Shown piece after piece: positions 21,325 through 34,759 of a stretch of DNA of 64,000 nucleotides. The notes under the pieces are model-generated. The model worked only from the letters and a program-made list of their open reading frames with translations. It was not told where the DNA came from and made no database searches. Position numbers and translations under genes: made by a program. The first letter of the stretch is position 1. Each line of letters starts with the position of its first letter. Origin of the DNA: Allolobophora icterica. Lineage: Eukaryota; Annelida; Clitellata; Crassiclitellata; Lumbricidae. The DNA is taken from positions 22,136,276 to 22,200,275 of the forward strand of contig OY744609.1 of NCBI GenBank assembly GCA_963556255.1. Direction: 5' to 3'.

Positions 21325-21445
21325 TACTCTAAACTAATGGTTAGCGTCCTGGACGGTCAACTAACAGGTCGGAAGTTAAAATCTTTATAAGTTAAAAAGG
21401 TGTTTCTGTCCCCTCTGGAAGCCAGCGTAGTCCGGCTTAAGATAA
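21325..21445 (+). repeat. Degenerate SINE in the copy C intron
   Basis: The same tRNA-like SINE as in the copy B intron, at the same position, including CTAATGGTTAGCGTCCTGG and GCCAGCGTAGTCCGG. Confidence 0.55.
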
Positions 21446-21568
21446 GACACAAGCTAAACTAAAATTATAATTTACACCGCAATTTAAATTAGTTTGCAGT
21501 TCACTCTGCAATTATTATGTAGGTTAACAATACATTGCAGTTGACGAAACTTGCTGACCTTATTACAG

Positions 21569-22074
21569 GTTATGGTGGAATATACATGGATGCTGACGTT
21601 CTGGTTGTCAAGTCGTTTAACCCGCTTCGTCGATTTCCTTTCGTCATCGGCCGTGAAACCCATAACGGTCTTTGTAACGGGATAATGCTCGCTGCAAGAG
21701 GCGCGCCATTTCTTCGACTCCTCCTCGAACAATACCACTCCTACTTGGGTGCTAAGGAACCCTGGGCCGATAAGTCTGTCTTTAACGCGGATAAGCTAGC
21801 TCGTCTCTATCCACACCTGGTTCACATCGAAGAGACGACTCTGAACAGACCTAACTGGAAAGAGAAAGCTCAGATATACGACGGAAGATACAACTGGATG
21901 CAAAATTACGCAGTCCATCTGTGGATCAGACTCTGGCCAAAGGAAAAACGACCAAATGGAGTCGAGGACATTCTGACGAGAAACACAACATTCGCAGAAC
22001 TCGCCAGACTCATCATATTTGGCTCACACGAAATCAGAAAATTTAGGGAAAATACAACTTCTATTTATAAGTAA
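21569..22074 (+). CDS. GT32-like glycosyltransferase copy C, exon 2
   Basis: This exon follows the acceptor TTATTACAG. YGGIYMDADVLVVKSF places the DAD motif at residues 249-251. It continues with NGIMLAARGAPFLRLLLEQY, PWADKSVFNADKLARLYPHL and EETTLNRPNWKEKAQIYDGR. One change from the paralogs is NWMQNYAVHLW in place of NWTQNYAVHLW, which removes a sequon-like NWT. The tail is the B-type (IRKFRENTTSIYK) with TAA at 22072-22074. The 506-bp length equals copy B exon 2. The intron is 542 bp, GT-AG. Confidence 0.8.
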
Positions 22075-22626
22075 GAACTGTAGGTAACTAACTTTGAATT
22101 CTGTTGATGGTGTTCTTAATGGATTGTAGGCTAGCACTAGGTCAGAATTAATCGCAAAATTACGCTAAGCATATCCGTGAATCGATGGCTCTATGCAATT
22201 TCCGCCCTACTAGAATGCGAGCGCGGAATGAAATGCGAATCTTCTTACGATACACTTCACAACTTGACAGTGGCGTTTCGAATATTGAGTTACTGTCCCA
22301 TCAAAAGTTTAATACAAATCCGTTGGACTCAGGGTATATTTTAACGGTATAACTCGTGGGACAAATGTCCCTGTAGTTTTAGTATTTGTCCCAGCAGTTG
22401 GGGTGATATGTCCCAGGTATTACTCTACTTTTAATGTTAGGTTACAATATTAAATTATTAACCTTCTAATTCGAAATATTCAATGAATTAGACATTATCT
22501 TAAAATCGAATCGATGCATGCGATAAATACATTTAGTTAACACGTGATACACAAATCTACCTATATCTCTGAAACTGGTGCACACTCTAGGCTTTTCCAG
22601 CAACCAATGGCTGTCTACGTAAGCTA

Positions 22627-22850
22627 TTGGCTGCCATGATGTTAGTGGCTCCACATTCTATGCAAGTAGAACGTCTGATCTCTCACTACAACATAATGAG
22701 GACGAACCATCGGTTGTTAATGTCTTTGGATGCCGTTAATGATCCGTTATTGATATCACTCAATGGAGTGGGCACTGAATATTTTGACCCGAGGCCATGC
22801 GTAGCCAAATACCTTACTAGCAAAGACAGACGCGAAGGACATTCGGATGA
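22627..22850 (+). pseudogene. hAT transposase C-terminal remnant (unit C)
   Basis: Reads VAPHSMQVERLISHYNIMR, AVNDPLLISLNGVG and YFDPRPCVAKYLTSKDRR. This is the unit C counterpart of 10008-10240 and keeps the ER of the hAT SxxER motif slightly better. No upstream transposase sequence remains. Confidence 0.5.
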
Positions 22851-23159
22851 TCGGATCCGGACATTTACGCTATCCAGTTCTACGCGCACCAGTTTTTCCA
22901 CAGTAACTGATCTTACCATCTGGGAAGTTGTTGTGACCGGACTTCTTCATGACTAAAATGGCAACATAATAAATGACCAATACTAAAGTTGCATTCTATA
23001 AGGGTCCACCCACCAAGCAAACATTCATAGAATGTTACTTGTTTTCTTTGAGTATCTTAATTGGAAACTAAAGTTGGATGTGTGTGCTGAAGTTAAAGCT
23101 ATCATTGTTTGTTGTAGCTGCAGCTCCTCCACTGGGTCACATCATTTACTCAGCCCGTC

Positions 23160-23357
23160 CAGGGGCGACTTTGCGGGGGGGGGGGGGGTCGAGAGCGACA
23201 AGACCCCACCTTTGACAGTGGGGGGAACGCAGTTTACAATTGCCCCCAGAATTTTGAAGAAACACCAAGAGTCCAAAAAAATTTTGCCTCTTTTTTGATC
23301 AGATCAGTTCAAAAGTGTCCCGTGTCCCCCACCTGTCAAACAAGATCGCCGCCTCTG
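23160..23357. mobile_element. hAT-like MITE (unit C copy), uninterrupted
   Basis: It runs from CAGGGGCGAC to GCCGCCTCTG and is paralogous to 10791-11888. It lacks the 898-bp hAT insert and so gives that element's empty site at TTTACAAT near 23233. Confidence 0.65.
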
Positions 23358-23595
23358 GCCTATCACTGACTTAGTTATATCAATTATTTTGTTGGTTTGG
23401 TTGAACTAATTATGTGATATTTCAAACTTCTATGTATGACTTAAATAGGGATATATATATATATAATGATAGAAAGCAATTCTAAAATAAAGGGGCTAAG
23501 ACTGGCTCCATTTGGCAGCAACTGCTCTAAAATGCGTTTTCGGCTGGGGCTCCTCCCAGACCCCGCTAGGGGAGCTTACACCGCTCCCCCAGGCC

Positions 23596-23995
23596 CAGTG
23601 GCGGCGCCAGCTATACAATTTTAGCAGGTCGCGTCAGGGTCATGGGAGTTATTCAGCAGGTCGAAGAAATTGTTTGAGCTTGACGCATCAAGCAGCATAA
23701 CCTCAACATAAATAGCATAACTTAGATATATAAAAAAAGAAAATTATTATGAACGTTTATGGCCCAATTGACTTTAGTTACTTTACTAATCTTTAAAGAC
23801 TTGGAAGTAGGCCTACTGATTAGTTGCTCAAAACATCATGAACATGCATGTATGCCAATAAGACGCACGACATTACAGAAACAGTCAACCAGACGAAAGA
23901 CCTGCCAGGAATAAAATAGGCAGGTAATAAGGCAGGTCAAGAGTAAAATAGGCAGGTCAAATGACCTACCGGGACCCATGGTAACGCCGCCACTG
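23596..23995. mobile_element. 400-bp hAT-like MITE (unit C copy)
   Basis: CAGTGGCGGCG...CGCCGCCACTG termini with CCCAGGCC on both sides (to 23595; 23996-24003). Paralogous to 12125-12519. Confidence 0.92.
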
Positions 23996-24003
23996 CCCAG
24001 GCC

Positions 24004-24713
24004 CCCTAGTCGTGGCCGACATTGACCCAGTAGTCAAACTCCCTTAAAATATGCACTGGTTGGACTGTTCTTCTAGGACATTAATATCTTTTAGGACCTA
24101 AATTCGCAGTGTGGTATCGCCCTACTTCCCACGTATCATTAACTCCTCAATAAGGGTGCCAGCTCATTCGTTGCTAGGCGTCGTGCTAATCGCGATGTCT
24201 GCGTCAATATAATCTACGACAGCGGTTTTCAAATGGTGTTACGCGTCATACTACTGATACGCCAGGTGTCGCTAAGTGGTGTGCAAAAATAAAAAAAATT
24301 ATATGAGTTTATGCAACACATACAAATTTACATTTACCGAATGATGGAAAGTTTGCTTGATGGCGTCATCGATGTAACAAAATGACCTTGATCATGACCT
24401 TGACCTTTCAAGGTGAAGATGACCCAGAAAGGCGAGTACAAAATCAGAAATGAATTCTACATTCCGAAATCAGTAACATTAGAGGTATTACACGTGCATA
24501 TGATGTACTCTAAAAGAAGAAAAAGGGTGAATTTTACAATTTAGTCGACGGCGGCCATATTTGATTTGGCCATAGCGTCATTCATGGCAACGTGGCCGAC
24601 TAGCATCTCGGCGATTTTTCATGTCTATAGGAATCCACTGACTAAATGGAAGTTTGATATTCCTCAACATCATTTTGCAAACGGGTCCACAGACCAAATA
24701 CAGGATTAAAGTG
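24004..24713. other. Unit-shared spacer, no gene
   Basis: It includes a segment absent from unit B (about 24010-24200) but similar to the copy A flank near 3950-4080. From 24218 it holds the CAGCGGTTTTCAAATGGTG hAT-like terminus also found in unit B. Confidence 0.45.
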
Positions 24714-24721
24714 TAAATTAG

Positions 24722-25037
24722 GGTACTTGTCGGTTTCACGACCCCCAAATTTTAATCATTCATCCCGCTCCTAGTTTCATGAACATTTTAATCATTCATC
24801 CCGCTTGCAGTTTAATTTACATTTTAATCGTTCGTTCCGCTTCCATTTTAATTTACATTTTAATCGTCATCCCGTATCTAGTTTAATTTACATTTTAATC
24901 GTTCATCCCGCTTCTAGTTTAATTAACATTTTAATCGTTCATTCCGCTTCTAGTTTAATAACGTGAAATATAAAGTTAACTTCATGTTGTGGTGTTTTCT
25001 TTCGGTGTGTTTGGGGGTCGTGAAACCGACAAGTACC
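24722..25037. mobile_element. 316-bp MITE with 28-bp perfect inverted termini and internal tandem repeats
   Basis: The left end starts GGTACTTGTCGGTTTCACGA and its first 28 bp are the exact reverse complement of the last 28 bp. Perfect 8-bp duplications TAAATTAG flank it (24714-24721, 25038-25045). The centre consists of about five to six 35-36-bp units built on CATTTTAATCGTTCATCCCG. No coding capacity. An 8-bp duplication is usual for hAT, but the GGTAC terminus is not the usual CA, so the superfamily is uncertain. Confidence 0.93.
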
Positions 25038-25249
25038 TAAATTAGTTTTATTAGTAGGCCTATTTCTTAGGAAATAGCCAAGCCGCCATTTTGAAATTCA
25101 TTTCTGGGCTGTTCCCGTAGTTCGATTTTGTCCGATTTTCGTTATGTTATTCAGCAATGGTTCCTGAGCAGGAAACCATTTAAAAAGCTTCTGAAGCGAT
25201 TTTGCCCAGGTTGAAGGTATATTCGAGCTAGATTGCATCAAAATAGCGT

Positions 25250-26160
25250 ATGACAAAATGGAAAATAATGGGTCTGCAAGAATTTCAAGCAGAGTATAAA
25301 TCGGAAATCGTGAGTCATATAGGAATCGAAAAAGAAATGAGGTCAAGAGTGTCAATGTGTTGGGCATGCGCCATGTGCAGTTTGAACTTGTGTGTGCGTG
25401 TACGCGTGTGTATGCCTGTGCTGGTGTTTGCGTGATTGTTTGTGTATGTCTGCAAGCACTTGCATTAGCAGTTGAGAATCGAACGTTTTCGTAATGCTTA
25501 CTGCAAGCAAACACGGCTAGAAACACTGGCAGATCGAGTGGGAGTGACCCTTGAACCCACTTTAGCTTATGCAATGGCGTTTTTTCTATTTGGAGTCTTA
25601 TCTATTTTGATGCAGGTTTTGGCGGATGAAATAGTTTTTATGGGTGGGGAAATATTAGCTCTTGTATCGTCGGAGATTCTAAAAACCTCTTTTATTTCTA
25701 TTTGGAGTTTTATATATCAGGTTTTGGCGGATGAAATGGGTGGGGCAATATTAGATCTTGTATCGTCGGAGATTCTATCAACCTCTTTTGATCCAGGTCA
25801 ACTTTTGGAGCCGATTCCAGAATTCGCTCCTCGGCCCGTGCCGTTCGAGAAAATAAGTCAGGGCATTCCCGGGTGATTCGTATACCTGAAATATCGCCTT
25901 TATGCTTCAGATGCGCCTCAACGAATCCGATTTCAGAGATCAGAACAACCATGTCGCGAGTTCGATAGATGGCTGATTCCGGATAACCAAAAGATAAAAG
26001 TTGTGCGAAACTTGGAAAAGAAAGCGAGTCTGCCCCGAAGTTCGTCGTCTAAAAGACGGTCTGAGTTCCCGAAGATTGACAAAAGATTAACGCAACAGAG
26101 ATTTACTCACAGTGCCGGATTTAGGCATAAGCTAAAAAAAGCTAAGACAATTCTCATTGT
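25250..26160. other. Unit-shared downstream segment
   Basis: Paralogous to 13079-13920. A local partial duplication (GTTTTGGCGGATGAAAT at about 25616 and 25722) makes a 134-codon ORF at 25472-25876. That ORF is not preserved in the other units and is not considered a gene. Confidence 0.45.
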
Positions 26161-26224
26161 GAGGTCCTAAAAATTCAGATTTGGAGGCCACATTTGGAAA
26201 ATTTTATTTGTACTGTATAACAGC

Positions 26225-26327
<103 letters not shown>

Positions 26328-26429
26328 GTATAGCCGTCTTAAACGACTTGTGTAGCAAATTCCACTTCACCTGAGTAAATGCATTCATTTGAAAATAATT
26401 TGAATTGTTTACTTTTACTTTACACCATG

Positions 26430-27085
26430 TCATGTCTTATCGCCGTCGTCGCTTTGCGGATCAACGCTTCCCAGCGGTTTATTCTGCTTTTTGATTGATC
26501 CATTCATGTTTTGGGAGAGTTTAAGACCAACTGAACACCCCATTCTCTCGCCGTTCTCGCAGTGGACTCGCTGTTGTGTCAGGATGCACCCAGGTTACGC
26601 CTCGTCATGCTGCTCGTCGACTTCCCTTGTTGGGTGCGTCATGGCTTCTCATCCGCCATAGGTCGATTTGACCAGTGCTGCTGCCCACAGGTCCATGTTT
26701 TTAGGCTAACCCAGAACCTGATACATAATTAAAAGACGCATATTATGCTTTGACGTTTTGTTAGACCTTCTGGTGTAATTTTTTAACAAGGGCCTCCAAG
26801 CTTTATATATCTGATGACCTCACCAAGTCTAAATCCGGCACCGATTGCACGTTGTGCAACTTACACTGAATGCTGAATCAGCATGCCCTTGCATGCCTGG
26901 ACTAAATATTAGTAGACTATAAATGTTAAAGAGCACCACAAAATCAGGCATTACTTGATATAAAAATTTGAAGATGATTTTCGTGATCAGCAAACCGAAA
27001 ATTCATCAGATACACCCAAAAGTATTATGGAAGCAAAATCTTCGCTGTTCAGTGTAATCTCAATGCATTAATGCTCAATTAGCTT
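26430..27085. other. Spacer upstream of copy D
   Basis: No gene. 26705-27055 is shared with 16980-17215 plus 17735-17880. Confidence 0.45.
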
Positions 27086-27089
27086 AGGA

Positions 27090-27092
27090 ATA

Positions 27093-27149
<57 letters not shown>
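27090..27149. repeat. (AAT)n microsatellite
   Basis: A run of AAT units with a few substitutions. Confidence 0.95.
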
Positions 27150-27995
27150 GAAATAATAATAACAGTAATAACAATTCCTGTCAGGCCCTATCGTAACGAC
27201 AGTTATAATAATAATAACTAAACAAATTATTATTATATAAGAATTATAATAGTCATAATAATGATAATCTAGTAACTACTTTAGAGTCAATGTTTTACTG
27301 CTTAAGGCATAATTAGCATAAGAAGTAAAAAATGTTTAAAGGCACTGATGATTAGAATTAATGACGATAGCAGCACTTCACACTGACGTCAACTATGAAT
27401 AGGATTGGTCTTGTAGGCCTAATTCTATACAACGATCCATTTTAACCGTTTCCCCTTCATCGTTCGTCTGCCTCTTATTCCTCATTCCATCCACACACAT
27501 ACTCGTGCAGTTATTAATTCAACACATCAGAGGTCTCAATTTGGATCAGTCTCCCCCACATCGGCTTCAGGCCAACAGCGCATTCAGGGCACGCATGCAC
27601 GCCCTCCCTGCCATCAAGAACTTCTCAGGACCGTATAATCATTCGTATATATTTAATCCTGCAGTTGCATGTCTAAGCCTCGTTAAACACGTTGACCAGT
27701 TGTCAGAACGTAACTTACTAAGCGCCAAATTTGTAATGTGGAGAAGGGGTGGAGACCTAAAGTATCACTCACTACATCTACAGCACAGCGTTCTGTGCGG
27801 TAAGGTAATGATTCAAGTCACTCGCATTTTTCCAGAGTGTGATTGGCTTCACACTTCGACTCGCATGAACAGTTAAGAACTTCTGGAAAAGAGATGTCAG
27901 ATTAGAATGTTGCTATATTCAGAATATTGTTATTTTAGAATAATATACCCGATCTGTTTCGTTATTATTACAAATTTTATCTGAGCCCGTGTACC

Positions 27996-28716
27996 ATGTC
28001 GACCTGCAAGAAGATGACCCTCGTAACATTGATTTTACTAATGAGTATAAGTTTAGTGTTTTACAGTGATTTTCACCGACAAGCGATGTATCTTACTAAT
28101 TCCTTAAACTCATCGCGCAGTTCAACGTCGCACTCATCCAACATTTTCAGAGACCTCTCTGCCGAATTCGAAAGAGATACTGCATTTGCAGGCAATCGTT
28201 TTAGTGTTCTCGAAGCCTTGAAAAGAGATGGTTACACTCCAGTAGCCGTTTCAGAAGTTGGAGCTGACGGATCTCCTCAAGAATCTACAATTGCTTGTTC
28301 CAATGCATCGCAGTCGGCCAAACAAGTTACAAATGTTCCGCACAATATATCAGCAGTTGATTCTTCCAAATCCACCAACGACGGTTCTAGCAACGATCGG
28401 TGCCATCCAGTGGACGGGCAATTGAACTGGACTCTAAAAGTTCCCAACGTGGTTCACTACGTCTTTCTAGGAACGGATCTGACGTTCACCTTCACCAACT
28501 ACCTCAGCTATCGCAGCGTAGACAGATTCATAAGACCGGACCAAATTTTTGTTCATGGTGACCATACACCAAGCGGAAAGTGGTGGAATCGTACCATCGA
28601 CGAAGTCAAGAACATCTACCATGTCAACAGAACATACTCGAATAAAGCCCCAAATGGTCAACCTTTCCAGTTTCCGGCTCACATATCAGACTACATGAGA
28701 ACAGAAACACTGTTGA
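27996..28716 (+). CDS. GT32-like glycosyltransferase copy D, exon 1
   Basis: ATG in ACCATGT context. Residues 8-24 (TLVTLILLMSISLVFYS) are the signal anchor. The stem is clearly more diverged than between B and C (for example SEVGADGSPQESTIACSN). The catalytic part (PNVVHYVFLGTDLTFTFTNY, SVDRFIRPDQIFVHGD, KWWNRTIDEVKNIYHVNRT) is conserved, suggesting constraint on the enzyme domain. The exon ends TGTTGA before GTAAGTAT (phase 1). The partner exon is taken to be 35392-35894, giving 407 residues in frame across a 6675-bp intron. The alternative is that the exons belong to different, partly deleted copies. Confidence 0.75.
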
Positions 28717-29941
28717 GTAAGTATAGTGAAACAGCTTATGATAATTTGCAAATACTGAACTAAATTCAAGGCCTTCTTACTGCCGGTCTTCTCAGCCGTT
28801 CGTGTCATTTACTTTTAGCGTGATGCTAATTATTGTCAAGAAGTTGAGCCAAAGAAACGAATGTACACAGCAGTTGGTTGCACGGCTGACATTTCAACTT
28901 TGCAATTTTAGTGGGTCAATTTCTTGCTTAGACTAAAACTAATAAAGCTAAGCTATTTCTTGTGAACAAATAATTATTTGATGTAATAAATTATGTGCTT
29001 GTCCTGCAGAATTCGACTCCAGTCGGAGGCCCTCTGTAAGCGAAGGCCCCATGCTAAAGTATATTGAGCATGCTGGTTAATCCGGCCCTGCCGACATACA
29101 TACAGGGTGGTCCACGACTAAATGGCAAACAATATCAGTCCACTGCATATAAAAATAATACAGGTGCAGTTTTATCTATATTCTAGAATATTTATGGGTT
29201 GCATAAGTGATTGAAATTTCAAACAAAGGTAGAAACAAACAACTGTTACAGTCGTTTACTCGGAAAACCATAAAAGCCTTTGAGCGTCAATGCACAATTT
29301 TTCAGTAATGCCGGGTTATGGCTAACCAGGAGACCCAGAAGGGGCCAATGCCCCGCTAGTCGGGGCCACCTGAGGTCGACTGAAGACATCATATCAAATT
29401 GGGTGGAGCCGACGTAATAGTATTCAAACAGTGATCTGATAGTAACAAGGAATATGAACAATAACGAGGATAGAAAAAAAGAAAACAAACCAAAACTTAA
29501 CTATAACTTAACTAATGACTCCGCGCCAAGGTGTGATATTTCTAACCAGCAATTTTTAGTTTTAGTCTAATATGTAGGAACGTAATTTCCTTTTAAATAG
29601 TCGGGCCAAGCATAAAGTATCGAGAAAAGCCGAGTAATTATGTGGACGTATGGTACATGATTACGGCATAGATTTCTAGTTTGATGTGAGAGAATCTCGA
29701 AGTTTAGGGAGAAGAAAACATGATATGCCACAGGTAAGAAACAGTGGCCATATAGCGATACATGAATACCCACGTTTGAATGCGCTTTATTTGGTCAATT
29801 TTCAGCAGTTTGAGTTCTGTGAATTTCTTATCAGTATGAGCCCTATGGGGAAATTTGACACTGAAACGAATGACTCATTTATTAAGGTTCGATTTGTTTG
29901 CGGAGGCTCATACAATAGTATAATATGATAAATAAGAGTAT
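28717..29941 (+). other. Copy D intron, left part
   Basis: The first 130 bp match the start of the B and C introns. GGTTAATCCGGCCCTG near 29072-29087 is an inverted copy of the hAT-like terminus at 12962, without an identified partner. No coding exon is seen. Confidence 0.5.
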
Positions 29942-30980
29942 ATGGGTCGTTATCCGAAATGTTACAAATTTCGTCTCCGAAAAACAAAAATTGTTTTTCC
30001 CCAAAATTGGTTGCAAGTGTTTTTTTTTAGTCATATGCATAGTTAAATTTAACTAATTTGAAAGAAATCCACTATATTTTTTAATCATAAGTTATTTTTT
30101 TTCAGAATTTATAAAGTCAAAACTCCTCTTTTTTCATTACAGTCCGCCCTTTTTGTGTAATCATATTTAATCACAGGGACCTCAAATATTCCTCTGGTGC
30201 TTATAAACTGGCAATTTCTTAAAAGTAGATGATACCAGCATTAAGTAGGAATACAATAGGCCTTTCCTTCATATAATATATTAGTCTGGTGTCAAGAAAT
30301 TAGAACATTTTTCGAAATTATTTAAAAAAGAAATATTATTTTCAGCTGCAGTAAAAAATCTGAGCAGCATTAGCTATAACTGCATATTATATGCATTAGA
30401 TACAAGTTGAACAACATTTTAAGAGTTGCTAGCAAATTCTAATTACTTGCAATTTATTTTTATATCAGATAATTCACAAAAATACATGTTATTCACTCTC
30501 AGCAATGCGTCATTACCATCCGGGACAAGATGCGACTGTCATGAGAAAATAGCAGAAATCTGATGTATACCGATGGTAATGATGAAAAAGAACCGCGGAT
30601 GGTAATGACAAAATGATGAAATTTAAAACATCCGTCAAACATTTTCACGTGAATTACTCCATCAGATAAATAATTTCAATCAGTTCAACAAAAGCGACAA
30701 ATAAAATAAGTTATCAATGCTGTAATCTACCTAAACCAGGAAATACAACACTAGATGGCAATGAAACAGAAATTTACTTTTTTTTTAATTTGGAACGCAC
30801 AAACTTAAATTAAAAATAAAATATTATGAATTTCAACACAAACCTGTGCGATTCCATTAATAGTTGACAATATCTTATTCCTGATGTTTTCTCTTAGTAA
30901 GTAAGCACGTTCTCTAAAAGTTATAGGAGTCCCAAAAATTGAGATGGCTATGATGCTTATTTCTATGGACAAGTATAAAT
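29942..30980. repeat. R1 repeat, copy in the copy D intron
   Basis: About 1.04 kb closely similar to 14113-15152. Further GGATGGTAATGA-type motifs continue to about 31155, so the full element may be longer than the shared part. Confidence 0.8.
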
Positions 30981-31339
30981 AGGTCCAAAAAGAAAGAAAT
31001 ATTACGAAAATGAGTCTGAATGTTTAACTATTGCATATGCTAGCTACTAATCAATCAAAATAATATACCTTTGTTACGGGTTGTAATGGAATAAATTTGC
31101 GTAAAAGCTGAATTTAATGTATTGTACACCGTCTCGGACAGAGGATGGTAATGATATTTTGTATACATTTAGTAATTTTTTCAAAATTTCCAAAATCTAG
31201 CAGCTAAAACAATGATGGGAAATGTTAATCTGCTCATTCTTTGAAGGATAGGTAAAACAAATTTGAAGAAACTATCGAAAAAACTTTTAAAAACCAGCAT
31301 GGGACATCAATTCTGCACTTCCTCGGATAATGTTATATA

Positions 31340-33070
31340 TAAAGATGTATTAAAGCTTTAGACGGATAGGGTGTGGCAATAACGAGGCAGTTCTTGAAAG
31401 TACACCAAGATCCATTGCTATTTTATTTGAAATGTTTCTTATGTGATCGATCTTTCCTGGATAGCTGCTGGTCAATGTAAACTCCCAAAAATTTAGTCGA
31501 AGTGACCTGTTTTAATATTGGGTTCCCATTATGGTTACTTTTGCACAGTCCTCATGGAGTTTCTTCTTATAGGATTTAAATATAATGTAATTAGTTTTGT
31601 CAAGGTTGAGAGTTAGTTTATTTGCTCGAAACCATTCTGCTACCCTCAAAAGTTCCGAGTTTACATTACGAATTTATGAGTCGATAAAGGAATGGCAATA
31701 GACATGGAATCTCTTGAGAACTTTAATTGGAAAAGACAATGGTTGTGATTCTAATATAAATTCTTTACTAATTAATGGAGATAACATAACAGATAGATCA
31801 TTGTAAATAAATTAAATAATTACATAGCTGAATCATTGGCCAAAATTTCCAACTCCTCTTCCCCTTTCGAGAAATTTAAAAACCCTGCTCAATGAACCTC
31901 ATTTGGACTATGCGAAGCCCTGTTAGTATCATGCAGGCCTCGAGCACCGGCGACCACTTAGTGTGGGCTAAGAAGTTGTGGAAAGCAGATTTTATTTCTG
32001 TTGAAACTTTGTATATTTTCGACATAGGTTTGTGGGGTTGTATGAATTCGTTATTGAACCGAGCAAATATTGGGAGATGCTCAGAATTTTAGAAATATCA
32101 ATTGCAGTGATTTAAGAGTCCACTACAGTACCTACCATATGTTATTAGACTCAAAGCTAAATTTTCTGATTTCTAAACTTATTTTTAATTTTTTCGGTAG
32201 GTGAAGTCGAAAGAAGCCAGCACCAAGTACTAAGTGACATCACAAACTCTGTGCATGAATAAGCATGCAGTGTAAAACAAAAAACATATACAGTTCACAT
32301 TGTGTGTTATACATTTTTTGACAAAAAACGTGTTGAAATGTCGAAATTTGAGTTTGAGTCTAATAATATGGGTAGGTACTGTAATCTGGGCCAGGCATTA
32401 GTAAAAATGTCATCAATGAGCGTGGAGGTTTGGGTGGCTACGCGTGCAGGTTTTGTAATAATGGGTAGTATACGTGATGGACGATTATGCAATTATAAAG
32501 TTCTTAAACTTTGCTCGCCCAGTCTTGAAAGTCAGCATTAAAGTCACCTATTAGCAAAATCTCTCTTGACTTATTAGATATCGTTGAGAGTTGTGAGTCG
32601 ATTTCTTTAGTGAATTCTTCAAGTTTTGAGCCAGAGGTCTGTAAATTACTCCCATTATTAGAGCACCTGTACCTCATGAAAAACTCGTATAAAAAACCCT
32701 CGAACGAGCGGAGTGGCTTTTAACTCTATATAATCCAATATCTCAAAAGAGACATATAGCCTGACTAAGAAGCCTACCCTCCTCCTCCTCCTCCTCCTCC
32801 TCCTCCTCCTCCTCCTCCTCCTCCTCCTCCTCCTCCTCCTCCTCCTCCTCCTCGTCCTCCTCCTCCTCCTCCTCTGGCCGTCTTTCTACATTAGTGTATA
32901 AATTTGTATCCAGGTATATGGATCTGGTCGGTCTAATTATCCTCTAACCAGGTTTCGGTCAATGCTAAGGTTTACTGGTAGAAGGTTCAGGAGTTCAGAA
33001 ATTTCTTTTAATTTATGGAGAATACTTCTACAGTTTATATAAGTCATTGAGAGGGATGGGGGGGGGGGTG
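31340..33070 (-). pseudogene. Decayed LINE: AP-endonuclease and RT fragments
   Basis: On the minus strand, from high to low coordinates, broken frames read NCRSILHKLKEISELLNLLP, then a degraded ETWL region. Next come IMGVIYRP, ILLIGDFNADFQDWASKV and ITKPARVATQTSTLIDDIF. These follow the order of an APE-type endonuclease. After a gap comes the RT thumb region: LRVAEWFRANKLTLNLDKTN and ISNKIAMDLGVLSRTASLLP. Stops, frameshifts and the missing RT palm show it is dead. A CTC microsatellite interrupts the endonuclease. It accounts for about a quarter of the copy D intron. Confidence 0.8.
32778..32874. repeat. (CTC)n microsatellite
   Basis: About 32 units with one G substitution; polypyrimidine on the + strand. 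It lies within the decayed LINE. Confidence 0.98.
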
Positions 33071-34751
33071 GAAGACGCTGGCTCAAACGATAAAGACTGG
33101 GGACGGAGTAGGTGCTATTATTATAAGAAAGATCATAAAAATAATTGAAGTCCGGGTCAATATATGATTTTCAGATTCATCTATTGAAAGATCTAGGTTA
33201 GATACCACAGAGCTATTATGCAGTTTAACAGCATACGGATTAATTTGGGGTGTATACGTTCGGTGAATATTTCAATGGCGTAACAAGGAAGTATCTCATT
33301 AATTCATCCAGGACACACGCAGATTTCACCCGTGTCAATCGAGCCATCCACTGGGAAAACTCCAGGCAAATAATGTTTCCTGCATTGCTTTGTGTTACAA
33401 ACCATCTCATTAGGTCCAATGCAGGAATTAAGGTGCAAGTCATGGTCTCTTGGTTTTTTAAAGGTACAATTTACTACCCTCTTGGGTCAGAGGTCCACGA
33501 GGCGCACGACCGACGCCATAGTAGATTGATTCATTCGTGGATAAGTGAAACCCCATCCTGACCAAATTCAAAGCGCCAGAGACAGGTACAATCGAATACA
33601 TTACAACATTCGGTATTAACATTCTTCGCATGCATTACATAATCCTACTCCCTGCCAGGCGCGCGTTAATAATGTGCAGCAATGAAACTAAAGACAGCTC
33701 ACTGTTACTACGTAATATTATGAAATAAAATTAAACGAATCTTATGTAAATCAAAGACATCTGAGTCAGAATGACGGATCAAACTGTTCATAAGAACCGA
33801 TCTATAGCTTGTAACCATATCTTATTATGCATTATTATACAGTGTATTATAATATTGGTGCATAAAGCTTGTAAATATATGTCTAAGCCAATCCACATCA
33901 TCCGTAAGCCAAATCACACCAGACCAAGATTAAATCAAACCATAGCCCTCCAAATTGGAGAGGCAGATCATCGTAATCATAAGAAGTAGCCTAATCGTTA
34001 GTTTTGTCCATGACGATAATTATTAACTTCAGCCATGTTCACAGCTACATAAGCCTACTGTGCACATTATAAGATCAATAAAACCATAGCACAAACAAAA
34101 CCCTTGTATAGAAATATATTGGCCTTAGACACAGGGGTAATCGTTTGAACATGTTAGTCATCGAAAGCAGGTAGGTAATAGGGTTAAAGACTGAAACTAT
34201 TCATTAATATAACATTGACTTATTCACTAATATAACAGTGACTTTCACTATGGGTCTACAGAGATAACAAATGAAACAGTTGAAGGTCAGGTTAGGCAAA
34301 AATTAAAGTTAGTTATGAAGTACGTTCGAATAATTCACCAGAAAAAATCATTACGACTAGTGAGCATAAGTAGGCCTACATGATAGCGCAGGAATAGAAA
34401 ATGATCTCCTACACAATGAGGTTAAAATAAAACATTACAGGAATGATTTTAGGATCATACTGATTCATACGGTGTTGGTAGTCATTCCGACTGGTCAACG
34501 CATAGGCTAGTTGGATGAGGGAAGGAACGAGGCTCATCTTAATTGTTCCTGTGCGCTATGTTCCAGTTCATCGAGACAGGCGGTTGAATTAACACGGACA
34601 GGTTTTCATTTGAGGAATCAGTTCGTCGTAGGAAGACCCTTCCACCAGAAGTCCACGTTGAATGGATCTTGTCAGATTTTACAAGGTTTCTTGCTTTAGC
34701 GTAGATCAGTGAGTTTGAGGGAGTCAGGTGTTCATTGATTATCAATGTATA
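33071..34751. other. Copy D intron, middle part
   Basis: No gene or clear element. A G9 run sits at about 33060-33068. Confidence 0.35.
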
Positions 34752-34759
34752 CTGGTGAG

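Noticed and set aside
25472..25876. 134-codon ORF as a unit-associated gene
   Set aside because: It depends on a local duplication found only in unit C and is broken in units B and D.
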